Part shown: positions 25,809 through 33,914 of the stretch, one piece after another | How positions within the stretch are numbered: the first letter of the stretch is position 1 | Layout: the number at the start of each line of letters is the position of its first letter | DNA from: Alloprevotella sp. | Lineage (GTDB): Bacteria; Bacteroidota; Bacteroidia; Bacteroidales; Muribaculaceae | DNA: 64,000 bases | Assembly (NCBI GenBank): GCA_023663135.1 | Contig: JAMPIE010000010.1 | Coordinates: 21,448 to 85,447, forward strand | Direction: 5' to 3' | Program-made: the position numbers and the translations under genes | Notes under the pieces: model-generated | The model's input: only the letters and a program-made list of their open reading frames with translations | Told to the model about the DNA's origin: nothing | Database searches by the model: none

Positions 25809-26446
25809 ACCCCCATCCACTGGTGACTCGCCCGGCCGGCGACGTCGTTACACTCCCCCCGCGTCTCCTCCCTCCGGCGGCTTATTACGCCCTCTCGGCC
25901 ACCTTTCCCACCACCGTCATCGACTGGGGCTGTCGCTTCGACCGCCGCTGTAAGGCGACCCACCGCTTTGCCATCGCCGACACCCGAGGGGAGCTCACCC
26001 TCACCGTCCCCATCCTTCATTCACGCCTCGGCTCCCCATGGGCCTCCGTGGCTCTGAGCGATCATGGACGCTGGCAAGAGACCATCCCGACGGCCCTTGA
26101 GAGTGCCTATGGCCGGACCCCCTTCTTTGAGTTTTATGCCGACCGCCTCCTCCCCCTCTTCCGCCATGCCGCAGAGGGAGAGCCCCTTGTCGACTTTGCC
26201 GAAGCCCTCGACCGCGAGGTGCGCGCCATCCTCGGCTTCACACAGACAGTCATCTACAGCCGCGAGCCTCAGCCCATCGCCCCGGCTTATGCCGGCCCGT
26301 GGCCCACTATCGCCCCCTACTGGCAAGTGAGGCAATCCGCTCTCGGCTTCATCCCCTCCCTGAGCATCCTCGACCTCATCTTCAACCACGGCCCCGAAGC
26401 TCCCCTCCACCTCCGCCTCGCCCAACTGTCTCCACGACCAATTTGA
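25805..26446 (+). CDS. WbqC-like family protein
   Basis: 213 residues from a GTG overlapping the lepB stop by 4 nt (GTGA), which implies translational coupling. The features LPPAAYYALSATFPTTVIDW, KATHRFAIADTRGELTLTVPI and the later RTPFFEFYADRLLPLF match the WbqC-like family (PF08889), members of which occur in O-antigen clusters and as single genes in Bacteroidetes next to lepB. No catalytic mechanism is established that I can point to. The stop codon overlaps a small palindrome (26445-26463). Confidence 0.8.
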   Translation: MNPHPLVTRPAGDVVTLPPRLLPPAAYYALSATFPTTVIDWGCRFDRRCKATHRFAIADTRGELTLTVPILHSRLGSPWASVALSDHGRWQETIPTALESAYGRTPFFEFYADRLLPLFRHAAEGEPLVDFAEALDREVRAILGFTQTVIYSREPQPIAPAYAGPWPTIAPYWQVRQSALGFIPSLSILDLIFNHGPEAPLHLRLAQLSPRPI

Positions 26447-26463
26447 CAATTTGACAAATTGTC
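26445..26463. repeat. Short TGTCA/TGACA palindromic element, copy 2
   Basis: GACAATTT (26445-26452) pairs with AAATTGTC (26456-26463). The element overlaps the last base pairs of the WbqC-like gene and resembles copies at 19371 and 40343. Confidence 0.5.
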
Positions 26464-26541
26464 CTTCCCCTCCAGAAAAAACAATTGGCCCGGGGGCCTC
26501 CTCTCATCGAGGGCGCCTCCGGGCACTTACCTTTTGGTCAG

Positions 26542-26573
26542 GTCCCGGCTGTTGGCGCGGGACATTTTTTTTG
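26542..26573 (+). terminator. Rho-independent terminator of the argS-lepB operon
   Basis: GTCCCG (26542-26547) pairs with CGGGAC (26558-26563), followed directly by ATTTTTTTTG. It also sits at the 3' end of convergent trxA. Confidence 0.85.
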
Positions 26574-26870
26574 TTAAAGGAATTCGTTTATCTTAGCCTC
26601 AAGCTGGTCGGCTTGGTGGAGGCCATAGCCTCTCCAGAGCGCCTCGCCATTCTTAAAGACAATCAGAGTGGGGATGGAGCGCACGTTATAGCGCGAAGAG
26701 AGCTCGGGGTTACGGTCAACGTCGATCTTGATGATATTGACCTTATCGCCCAGCTTATTCTTTACCTCTTCGAGGATAGGTGCCTGCATCTTGCAGGGGC
26801 CACACCATGTGGCGAAGAAATCGACCAGCGTTGGCTTGCTGTCAGCTATAAATTTATCAAACTCGTTCAT
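26574..26870 (-). CDS. trxA: Thioredoxin
   Basis: 98 residues from the ATG at 26870; an in-frame extension upstream would overlap the promoter box. The active site is WCGPC (22-26), followed by the conserved RSIPTLIVFKNGE cis-proline segment. It is a cytoplasmic disulfide reductant. The length is slightly below the 105-110 of E. coli-type thioredoxins, as is common in Bacteroidetes. It is divergent from dapA and convergent with the argS-lepB operon. Confidence 0.96.
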   Translation of the reverse strand: MNEFDKFIADSKPTLVDFFATWCGPCKMQAPILEEVKNKLGDKVNIIKIDVDRNPELSSRYNVRSIPTLIVFKNGEALWRGYGLHQADQLEAKINEFL

Positions 26871-26905
26871 ATCGGTAGTGTATTGGGGCTGCTTTCGCAG
26901 GTGTT

Positions 26906-26913
26906 CAAATATA
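26906..26913 (-). promoter_or_regulatory. Promoter -7 box for trxA
   Basis: Minus strand TATATTTG, 35 nt upstream of the trxA ATG. Confidence 0.6.
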
Positions 26914-26996
26914 AAACGCACGCCCCTGAGCTGCGGTTCACTTCGGTGGCCATAAAAAAATCACGCCCCATATTGCCAAATTCACATAATTATAGC

Positions 26997-27004
26997 TACT
27001 TTTG
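26997..27004 (+). promoter_or_regulatory. Promoter -7 box for dapA
   Basis: TACTTTTG, with TTG at 26973-26975 (21-nt spacer). The start codon follows 25 nt later, giving a short leader. Confidence 0.75.
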
Positions 27005-27029
27005 CAGCTCACTACAGCGCAGCCCCCTT

Positions 27030-27914
27030 ATGGCACGACCAAACCTACATGGCATGGGAGTGGCCCTCATCACTCCCTTCCACGCCGACAAGAGTATCGA
27101 CTTCGATGCCCTTGCGCACCTCCTTGAGCATCAGATTAAGAGCGGAATTGACTATCTCGTGGTCCTCGGCACAACGGCCGAGACCCCGGCCCTCACCCCG
27201 GCCGAGAGGGTGGAGGTGCGTGATTTTGTGGCGCGCCGTGTGGGAGGCCGCGTCCCGCTGGTGCTCGGCTGCGGCGGCAACTGCACCGCGGCCGTTGTCG
27301 AGGAGCTGCGCCAAGTGCCTGTCGACGACTATTGCGCAGTCCTCTCCGTGGTGCCTTATTATAACAAGCCTTCCCAGGAGGGGATTTATGCCCACTATGC
27401 CGCCATAGCTAAGGCTTCGCCCCTGCCCGTGGTGCTGTATAACGTCCCCGGGCGGACCGGCGTGAACATGAGCGCCGACACCACCCTCCGCCTGGCCCGC
27501 GACTTCCCCGACACCATCATAGCCATCAAAGAAGCCAGCGGAAATATCACCCAGATGGACGACATCATCAAGCACAAGCCCGACGACTTCATGGTGATTT
27601 CGGGCGACGACGGCATCACCTTCCCGCTCATCACCCTCGGTGCCGTGGGCGTCATTTCGGTGATAGGCAATGCTTTCCCCAAGGAGTTTGCCAAGATGGT
27701 CCGCCTGGCCTTAGCCGGCGACTACGAAGCCGCCCGCGCCATCCACCACCGCTTCACCGAGCTCTTCTCCCTGCTCTTTGTCGACGGCAACCCCGCCGGC
27801 GTCAAGAGCGCCCTCAACGCCATGGGGTATATCGAAAACGAGCTCCGATTGCCGCTCGTCCCCACCCGCATCACCACCTACGAAAAGATCCGCGCCATCA
27901 TCGATGGCCTCTGA
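27030..27914 (+). CDS. dapA: 4-hydroxy-tetrahydrodipicolinate synthase
   Basis: 294 residues from the ATG at 27030 (MARPNLHGMGVALITPF), which lies just after its promoter; in-frame sequence further upstream is not coding. The active site is complete: Schiff-base Lys167 in AIKEASG, Tyr137 in LYNVPGRTG, and Thr48/Thr49 in GTTAETPAL. It condenses pyruvate with aspartate semialdehyde, the first committed step to diaminopimelate and lysine. It appears monocistronic. Confidence 0.97.
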   Translation: MARPNLHGMGVALITPFHADKSIDFDALAHLLEHQIKSGIDYLVVLGTTAETPALTPAERVEVRDFVARRVGGRVPLVLGCGGNCTAAVVEELRQVPVDDYCAVLSVVPYYNKPSQEGIYAHYAAIAKASPLPVVLYNVPGRTGVNMSADTTLRLARDFPDTIIAIKEASGNITQMDDIIKHKPDDFMVISGDDGITFPLITLGAVGVISVIGNAFPKEFAKMVRLALAGDYEAARAIHHRFTELFSLLFVDGNPAGVKSALNAMGYIENELRLPLVPTRITTYEKIRAIIDGL

Positions 27915-28014
27915 TACCCTCCTCCTCCTTTCTCTCCATCCCCTCATAACCATCGCCAATTTTATTTGACACAATATTGCACTGACTGAATTTTGTGAAT
28001 TGCAGAAATTTCAC

Positions 28015-28022
28015 TATCTTTG
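28015..28022 (+). promoter_or_regulatory. Distal promoter for the secreted protein at 28185
   Basis: TATCTTTG with TTTTG at 27991-27995 (19-nt spacer), an excellent match to the Bacteroidetes consensus. A leader of about 155 nt follows. Confidence 0.75.
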
Positions 28023-28083
28023 CCAGCTCAAAATAAATATGTCAGCACGGGTTAAACAATTCGCGCCGACAGTACGTTTATAA

Positions 28084-28099
28084 AGAGACTTGGGTCTCT
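28084..28099 (+). promoter_or_regulatory. Leader hairpin between two promoter boxes
   Basis: AGAGAC (28084-28089) pairs with GTCTCT (28094-28099) around TTGG in the 5' leader of the secreted-protein gene. A second small CCG/CGG stem follows. A second TATCTTTG box lies at 28138-28145, so two start points are possible. Confidence 0.4.
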
Positions 28100-28137
28100 C
28101 GCCAGCCTCCGGCTTCGGCCTTCATCTCTTAACTGCC

Positions 28138-28145
28138 TATCTTTG
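28138..28145 (+). promoter_or_regulatory. Proximal promoter -7 box for the secreted protein at 28185
   Basis: TATCTTTG, 39 nt before the ATG. No clear -33 partner is seen, so it is weaker evidence than the distal box. Confidence 0.45.
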
Positions 28146-28184
28146 AAATAAATAACAGTTATACATAATCGCCACATTAAGCGT

Positions 28185-30026
28185 ATGAAAACATTCTTAC
28201 TCCTCTCTGCCTTGGCAGCCCCTCTGCTGATGGTCGCCAACGATGATGCAACCGCCGGCGACAACACCGGCAATCAGGATCCCGCTCCCGCCACACCCAA
28301 GGAGGTGACCTTGCCAGTCAACCCCCTCGCATATAAGATGCCCGCCGGCACATTCTTCCCCGTAATTGAAGCTACTGGCAATGGCATCGAGTATGACGGT
28401 AACAATCCCGCGCTCATACCCCCCACGACCCCTCTCACCTGGATTAACAATAGCCAGACCAGCGACGGCGCCACCGGCGTAGTCATCCCCTGGGCTGAGG
28501 GTGTCTACACATGGTATAACGGCCCCCTGTACAATGCTCCGGGAACATTCGCCGCCGCAGCCATCGGTCGCAATCAATATGATCTGACTACTGCCGCCAC
28601 TGCCTCCATCTGCAAGCCCGGCCTGTTCACCTCCGCCTCCCTTGCTCCCGTCCTCACCGAGGAGACCTCATTCTATCCCGGAGCGGATGGCAAAACCACC
28701 TATTATGAGGGTGAAGCCAAAGGCGTTAAGTATGTTACTCCCGACTGCGACTATGTCGGCAACAGCAAATATTTCCCCTTCAACGCCGCTGCCCTTGAGG
28801 AGGCTGCTGAGGGCTCTAATTTCAAGTCTGTCTTTACTTATGATGCCTTAAATGGCGGCTTCAACGAAGGCTGGTCAAACATCGGCGAGGGCGAGACCAA
28901 CTACGCCGGCTTTGCCCAGCGTGTTGACTATCCCGGATGCAACTACATCCTCTCCACCGTAAAATTCCAGGGCATCACCGAGCAAGGTGGCGAGAACAGC
29001 GGCTCCTACACCCTCGCTATCTACGAGGCTCCTGCAGAGGGCTCCGCTACTCTCGGCAAGAAGATTGCATCTGTCAGCTCCACCAGCAAGAGCTGCAACA
29101 ATGGCGTGTTCACCGTTGGTAAGATCATCGATTGCGACATCGTAATCGTGGCCGAGAACATCACCGTTGATGAATTTGCCCCCACAATCTTCACCGGCAG
29201 CTACGTAGTTGACAAGCAGCTCCCCGTCGAGAATCAGGGTCTCTATATCGTAGGCGTTGACAACGAAGGCACAGCCAATCTCATCGAGTGGAACCTCGAA
29301 GAGCAGCAGGAGGTCATCGTTAAGATGGAAGGCGAAGATGAGGCTCTCTCCGGCTCCTATTATCAAGCTACTCTCCCCGTGGCCATGGGTGTAGAGCTCG
29401 GCGTTTCTTACCCCCTCCTCCAGCCCTATCAGGAGATCGGCGGCTCAGGCACTCTCGATGCTTCTCAGCCCGTGACTGTCAACCTCTCCACCTTCACCTC
29501 CACCATCTCTTACCGCGTAATCTCCTCCGAGAAGGCTGAGTATGGTGTTAACCAGTATGGCGAGAAGGTGCCCTTTATTACCACCACCGGCGCTCCCTCA
29601 TGGCTCGCTGTGACCATCAACGATCCTCAGGCAACTAATCCCGATGAAGAAGGCCACATCCCCTTCCCCGATAACGGTTACGGAACCTTGGAAACGACCG
29701 CAAAAAAGAACCTTGAAAAGATCGGCATCACCAAAGAGAATCCCACTTGCCAGTATGTCGTTGTCACTTTCACTCTCTTGAGCGAAGTGAAGAATCAGAC
29801 CGGCAATGTGAAGCTCTCTATCCCGGGTGCTGAGTGTGACTTCATCGTCAACGCCAACAAGACCGACGGCATCAGCGACGCCATCGCCTCTGAGGCACAG
29901 GTGACCGGGCGCCAGTACTTCGACCTCTCCGGCCGTCAGCTCAAGGGCGCTCCCGAGAGCGGCTTCTATATCGAGAAGGTGACCCGCGCCGACGGCACCA
30001 CCACCGCCACCCGCATGATGCGCTAA
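28185..30026 (+). CDS. Large secreted protein of unknown function
   Basis: 613 residues. A short signal peptide (about 1-18) precedes a Thr/Pro/Asn-rich linker. The body is rich in beta-type sequence and acidic residues and contains a central stretch (about 245-330: TNYAGFAQRVDYPGCNYILSTVKF and onward) that looks like a carbohydrate-binding or jelly-roll fold, but I recognise no named family. The C-terminus, YFDLSGRQLKG...GFYIEKVTRADGTTTATRMMR, resembles the end of the sialidase and marks export or surface attachment. It has its own promoters with a leader of about 160 nt and a strong terminator, so it is a single transcription unit. Codon use is somewhat less GC-biased than that of its neighbours. 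Confidence 0.8.
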   Translation: MKTFLLLSALAAPLLMVANDDATAGDNTGNQDPAPATPKEVTLPVNPLAYKMPAGTFFPVIEATGNGIEYDGNNPALIPPTTPLTWINNSQTSDGATGVVIPWAEGVYTWYNGPLYNAPGTFAAAAIGRNQYDLTTAATASICKPGLFTSASLAPVLTEETSFYPGADGKTTYYEGEAKGVKYVTPDCDYVGNSKYFPFNAAALEEAAEGSNFKSVFTYDALNGGFNEGWSNIGEGETNYAGFAQRVDYPGCNYILSTVKFQGITEQGGENSGSYTLAIYEAPAEGSATLGKKIASVSSTSKSCNNGVFTVGKIIDCDIVIVAENITVDEFAPTIFTGSYVVDKQLPVENQGLYIVGVDNEGTANLIEWNLEEQQEVIVKMEGEDEALSGSYYQATLPVAMGVELGVSYPLLQPYQEIGGSGTLDASQPVTVNLSTFTSTISYRVISSEKAEYGVNQYGEKVPFITTTGAPSWLAVTINDPQATNPDEEGHIPFPDNGYGTLETTAKKNLEKIGITKENPTCQYVVVTFTLLSEVKNQTGNVKLSIPGAECDFIVNANKTDGISDAIASEAQVTGRQYFDLSGRQLKGAPESGFYIEKVTRADGTTTATRMMR

Positions 30027-30052
30027 TCTTCAGCGCTCATCCCGCATAATTA

Positions 30053-30099
30053 GCGGGGCCCCATGGCAGCAAGCCGCGGGGCCCCGCCTCGATTTTTTT
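30053..30099 (+). terminator. Terminator of the secreted-protein gene
   Basis: GCGGGGCCCC (30053-30062) pairs with GGGGCCCCGC (30078-30087), followed by seven T at 30093-30099. Each arm also contains the self-complementary GGGGCCCC. Confidence 0.85.
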
Positions 30100-30132
30100 C
30101 AGCCTTGGTAATCGTGACAAATACTTTTTGCC

Positions 30133-30140
30133 TATATTTG
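30133..30140 (+). promoter_or_regulatory. Promoter -7 box for the DUF1573-meaB operon
   Basis: TATATTTG, 23 nt before the first ATG of the operon. Confidence 0.65.
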
Positions 30141-30163
30141 TAGCTAATTCCATTTCTATTACA

Positions 30164-30562
30164 ATGAAACGCCTCATAGCCCTCACCCTCATCATCTTCT
30201 CCCTGGCCCTGACAGCCCTCCATGCCGCCGGCCCCGACGGGGAGATAAAGTGGGAGACGACCTCCCACGACTTCGGCACCATCAAAGCCTCCGACGGAAA
30301 GGTGACCGCCCACTATAGCTTTGTCAACGCCACCGGAGCCCCTGTGGCCATCATAGCCATGACCAACGGCGGATGTGGCTGCACAGAGCCATCCTTCCCC
30401 CGCAAGCCCATCGCCGCCGGCGAAAAAGGCACCGTGACCATCACCTTCGACCCCGCCCGCTTCAAGGGAGAGTTTAAGCGTCAAGTGACCGTCACCATCA
30501 TGGACGGCAGCAAGAAATCCAAGACACGCCTTAAATTTTCAGGACACATCATCCCCAACTAA
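30164..30562 (+). CDS. DUF1573 protein, single domain
   Basis: 132 residues from the ATG at 30164 (an upstream in-frame ATG lies inside the promoter region and is rejected). A signal peptide (about 1-21) is followed by one DUF1573 immunoglobulin-like domain with the hallmark WETTSHDFGTI and NGGCGCTEPSFPRKPIAAGE. The two cysteines of CGC are conserved in the family. The product is expected in the periplasm or at the outer membrane, role unknown. A second, longer DUF1573 gene follows after 3 nt. Confidence 0.88.
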   Translation: MKRLIALTLIIFSLALTALHAAGPDGEIKWETTSHDFGTIKASDGKVTAHYSFVNATGAPVAIIAMTNGGCGCTEPSFPRKPIAAGEKGTVTITFDPARFKGEFKRQVTVTIMDGSKKSKTRLKFSGHIIPN

Positions 30563-30565
30563 TCC

Positions 30566-31693
30566 ATGAAGCCCCTGACCATCATAGCCCTCCTCCTCGC
30601 CCTCCTTGCCCCCTCGGCAGCTATGGCCTCCCCCCGCGACGACTCCCACATGATGAAATGGGATGAAGAGACCCACGACTTCGGCACCTTCAACGAAGAC
30701 CTCGGGCGTGTGACCCACACCTTCCGTGGAGTTAATGTATCCTCCGACACCCTCATCATCTCGGCCCTCCGCGCCTCCTGTGGCTGCACCACCCCCAAAG
30801 CCGATAAGGATGTGATTGCCCCGGGCGACACCCTGGCCATAGCCGTTGCCTACGACCCCTCCAATCGTCCCGGTCGATTCAACAAAGATATTACGCTCAA
30901 CACCATGGACACCGACCGGAACCCTTCTTATCGCACCCGCCTTATCATCACCGGCAATGTAATCCCGGGACGAAAAAAAATCGTATGGCAATTCCCGACA
31001 GAAGTGGGCCCGGCTATGCGCGTCTCCTCTCGCGCCATCTCCTTTGGCAACATACGCCAAGACCAGACCGTCTCCTCCCTCCTCAAAGGGTTTAACGACG
31101 GCGCCGAAACCATCAAGCCCGTCATCCTCCACAAGCCCCACTTTGTCACTGCCATAGTGGAGCCCGACACCGTGGCCCCGGCCCGCAAGTTTGCCGTCTC
31201 ACTCACTGCCGACGGACCCGCCGTCGGCCTCCTCGGCCTCACCACCGACTCGCTCGTCATAGCCGATGCCGCCATGCCCGACTCCTCCGTCGCCCTCCCC
31301 GTGAGCATCTACCTCTACGAGGACTTCGGCGAGCCCACAGCCGAGGAACTCGACCACGCCCCATGCCTGGAGCTCGCCACCCCCATCGTAGAGTTTGGCG
31401 ACAACCTCTCCCCCCGCTCCCGCAAAGAGATCAAGCGCAAAGCCACCGTCAACAACATAGGCCAAGAGCCCTGCATCATCCGACGCGCCTACACCCTCGC
31501 CCCCGGCGTGACAGTCAAAGCCCCCGGCAAGCCCATCCCCCCCGGCAAGAGCGCCGAGATAGAGATTATCCTCACCCCCGCCGAGGCCTACATGGGCGCG
31601 GAGAAGCTCGACACCGGCGTGTCCATCATCTCCAACACCCCCCTCAACACCGTCTTAGAGACCCGCGTCCGCGCCACCTTTGCCCAACCCTAA
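30566..31693 (+). CDS. DUF1573 protein, multi-domain
   Basis: 375 residues. A signal peptide (about 1-21) precedes a first DUF1573 domain with WDEETHDFGTFNED and RASCGCTTPKADKDVIAPGD. A middle region carries ISFGNIRQDQTVSSLLKGFNDG, and a third immunoglobulin-like region (about 275-375) starts ATPIVEFGDNLSPRSRKE, so there are probably three related beta-sandwiches, only the first with the CGC motif. The protein is likely exported; its role is unknown. It is co-transcribed with the shorter paralogue and meaB (8-nt gap). Confidence 0.87.
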   Translation: MKPLTIIALLLALLAPSAAMASPRDDSHMMKWDEETHDFGTFNEDLGRVTHTFRGVNVSSDTLIISALRASCGCTTPKADKDVIAPGDTLAIAVAYDPSNRPGRFNKDITLNTMDTDRNPSYRTRLIITGNVIPGRKKIVWQFPTEVGPAMRVSSRAISFGNIRQDQTVSSLLKGFNDGAETIKPVILHKPHFVTAIVEPDTVAPARKFAVSLTADGPAVGLLGLTTDSLVIADAAMPDSSVALPVSIYLYEDFGEPTAEELDHAPCLELATPIVEFGDNLSPRSRKEIKRKATVNNIGQEPCIIRRAYTLAPGVTVKAPGKPIPPGKSAEIEIILTPAEAYMGAEKLDTGVSIISNTPLNTVLETRVRATFAQP

Positions 31694-31701
31694 TCCCCAC
31701 C

Positions 31702-32790
31702 ATGGAGCATCCCGAGAACGACAGCAAATATGCCGGCCTGACCGTCAACTCAGGCGTGGCCCAGCCCCCAAGCGTCAACCCCTACCTCACCCGCCGTAAG
31801 CGCAAGCCATTACCCACCCCCGGCGAGATGGTGGAGGGGATCCTCAAAGGCGACGTCACCACCCTCTCACGCGCCGTGACCCTCGTCGAGAGCCTCTCAC
31901 CGGCCCATCAGGCCATCGCCCAAGAGGTGATAGAGAAATGCCTCCCCCATAGCGGCAACTCCCGCCGCATTGGTATCACCGGAGTGCCCGGCGCCGGCAA
32001 GAGCACCAGCATCGACGTCTTTGGCCTCCATGTCCTGAGTCGCGGCGGCAAGCTCGCCGTCCTGGCCATCGACCCCTCCAGCGAGCGCACCAAAGGCTCA
32101 ATCCTCGGCGACAAGACCCGCATGGAGAAGCTCTCGCTCCACCCCAACGCCTTCATCCGCCCCAGCCCCTCGGCCGGCTCCCTCGGCGGCGTGGCCCGCA
32201 AGACCCGCGAGACCATAGTGCTCTGCGAGGCCGCCGGCTACGACAACATCTTTGTCGAGACCGTCGGAGTGGGCCAGAGCGAGACCGCCGTCCACTCCAT
32301 GGTAGACTTCTTCCTCCTGATCCAGCTCGCAGGCACAGGCGATGAGCTCCAAGGCATCAAGCGAGGCATCATGGAGATGGCCGATGGCATCGTGATCAAC
32401 AAAGCCGACGGCGACAACATCGACCGCGCCCGATTGGCTCAGGCACAGTTTCGCAGCGCCCTGCGTCTCTTCCCCACGCCTCCCAGCGGCTGGACCCCCG
32501 AAGTGCTCACCTACTCAGGCTATTACGAGCTCGGCATCCCCGAGATATGGGAAATGATCGACCGCTACTTTGCCTTTGTCAAAGAGAATGGCTACTTTGA
32601 GCGGCGCCGCGACTCCCAGAGCCGCTACTGGATGTATGAGACCATCGACGACCGCCTCCGCTCACGCTTCTACAACGACCCCGAAGTGGAGGCCCTCCTC
32701 GCCGTCAAAGAGCGCCGCGTCCTCGACCGACTCCAGAGCCCCTTCACCGCCGCCGCCGAGCTCCTCGACTTCTACATCTCCCGGAGATGA
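31702..32790 (+). CDS. meaB: MeaB/ArgK-type G-protein chaperone for methylmalonyl-CoA mutase
   Basis: 362 residues from the ATG at 31702; a longer in-frame reading overlaps the preceding gene and is not favoured. Walker A is GVPGAGKST (94-102). DPSSERTKGSILGDKTRM, the base-recognition NKADGDN and VGVGQSE are all typical of the family. MeaB guards and reactivates adenosylcobalamin-dependent methylmalonyl-CoA mutase, which links succinate to propionate formation in Bacteroidales. The mutase genes are not in the window, and the link to the DUF1573 genes is positional only. Confidence 0.94.
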   Translation: MEHPENDSKYAGLTVNSGVAQPPSVNPYLTRRKRKPLPTPGEMVEGILKGDVTTLSRAVTLVESLSPAHQAIAQEVIEKCLPHSGNSRRIGITGVPGAGKSTSIDVFGLHVLSRGGKLAVLAIDPSSERTKGSILGDKTRMEKLSLHPNAFIRPSPSAGSLGGVARKTRETIVLCEAAGYDNIFVETVGVGQSETAVHSMVDFFLLIQLAGTGDELQGIKRGIMEMADGIVINKADGDNIDRARLAQAQFRSALRLFPTPPSGWTPEVLTYSGYYELGIPEIWEMIDRYFAFVKENGYFERRRDSQSRYWMYETIDDRLRSRFYNDPEVEALLAVKERRVLDRLQSPFTAAAELLDFYISRR

Positions 32791-32841
32791 CACATCGGCG
32801 GCTTTTACCCCTCAGTTTTTTATTATTATGAGGATATTGCT

Positions 32842-32849
32842 TACCTTTG
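32842..32849 (+). promoter_or_regulatory. Promoter -7 box very close to the polyprenyl synthase start
   Basis: TACCTTTG ends 9 nt before the ATG at 32859. Transcription from it would leave almost no leader. Confidence 0.55.
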
Positions 32850-32858
32850 CATCACAAA

Positions 32859-33878
32859 ATGACACCCGCATCGACATTTGACGCCATCAAAGAGAGCATA
32901 GCCCCTGAGCTCGCGCTGCTGCACGAGGCAATAAGCCACACCCTAAAGTCGTCGTCAAACCCGCTGCTCAACACCGTCATTAACAGCTACCTCACCTCTA
33001 AAGGTAAGCTCATCAGGCCCATCCTCGTAATCCTTACCGCCCGCCTCTTCGGCTCTGTCACCCCCCGCGTGATTGCCGCCGCCTCGGCCGTAGAGCTCCT
33101 CCACAACGCCTCGCTCATCCACGACGACGTGGTAGACGAGTCGAAGCTCCGTCGGGGACAGCCCACCATCAACGCCACGTGGGACAATCATATAGCCGTC
33201 CTTGTGGGCGACTTCTTTGAGGTGGGTGCCCTACGACAGGCCATCGCCACCGGCGACATCCGCATCGTCGACTCCCTCTCCTCCCTTGGGCGCCTCCTCT
33301 CCCTGGGCGAGCTCGACCAGATATATAACGCCCGCTATCGCACCATCAACGAGGATGCCTATTTCAAAGTCATCAGCCAGAAGACCGCCTCGCTCTTCGT
33401 CTCATGTATCGAGATGGGAGCCTATGCCTGCGGCATCAGCGAAGACTCCCCCCGCCTTGAGACCATGCGCCGCTATGCAGAGGCCCTCGGCCTCTGCTTC
33501 CAGATACGCGACGACATCTTTGACTACTTCCCTCAGGGCGACGACCCCGACGTGGGCAAGCCCACCGGCAACGACCTTCGCGAAGAGAAGTTTACCCTCC
33601 CTCTGCTCTATGCCCTCAACCGCCCCGATGCCCCCGACAAGGACCTTCAGGCCGGGATGAAAGAGCTGGCCTATGCCGGTGGCGAGCTCTCAGACGAGGC
33701 CATCGACGCCCTCTATGCCTATGCTCGCAGCCAGGGCGGTATCGAATATGCCTACTCCACCATGCAGCGACTTCACGACGAGGCACAGTCGCTCCTCGAC
33801 CAGACCTTTGGCTCCGACGACCCTGCCCTCGCCCCCTTCCGCTCCATCTTTCGCTTCATCATAGAGCGACGTTACTGA
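32859..33878 (+). CDS. Polyprenyl diphosphate synthase
   Basis: 339 residues from the ATG at 32859. Both aspartate-rich motifs are present: DDVVD (89-93) in LIHDDVVDES, and RDDIFDYF in the second half. The KGKLIRPILVILTA segment is the substrate-binding Lys/Arg region. It extends an allylic diphosphate with isopentenyl diphosphate units to make the side chain of menaquinone or a similar long prenyl chain (octaprenyl/heptaprenyl class). Chain length cannot be told from the sequence alone. A TTG further upstream is in frame but sits inside the promoter box. Confidence 0.93.
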   Translation: MTPASTFDAIKESIAPELALLHEAISHTLKSSSNPLLNTVINSYLTSKGKLIRPILVILTARLFGSVTPRVIAAASAVELLHNASLIHDDVVDESKLRRGQPTINATWDNHIAVLVGDFFEVGALRQAIATGDIRIVDSLSSLGRLLSLGELDQIYNARYRTINEDAYFKVISQKTASLFVSCIEMGAYACGISEDSPRLETMRRYAEALGLCFQIRDDIFDYFPQGDDPDVGKPTGNDLREEKFTLPLLYALNRPDAPDKDLQAGMKELAYAGGELSDEAIDALYAYARSQGGIEYAYSTMQRLHDEAQSLLDQTFGSDDPALAPFRSIFRFIIERRY

Positions 33879-33914
33879 CCCATCCCCCCCCCCATTACCA
33901 ATCATCCCCCCATT

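Noticed and set aside
26451..27029. Long N-terminal extension of dapA
   Set aside because: The extension runs across trxA on the opposite strand and the dapA promoter; the enzyme start at 27030 agrees with the family.
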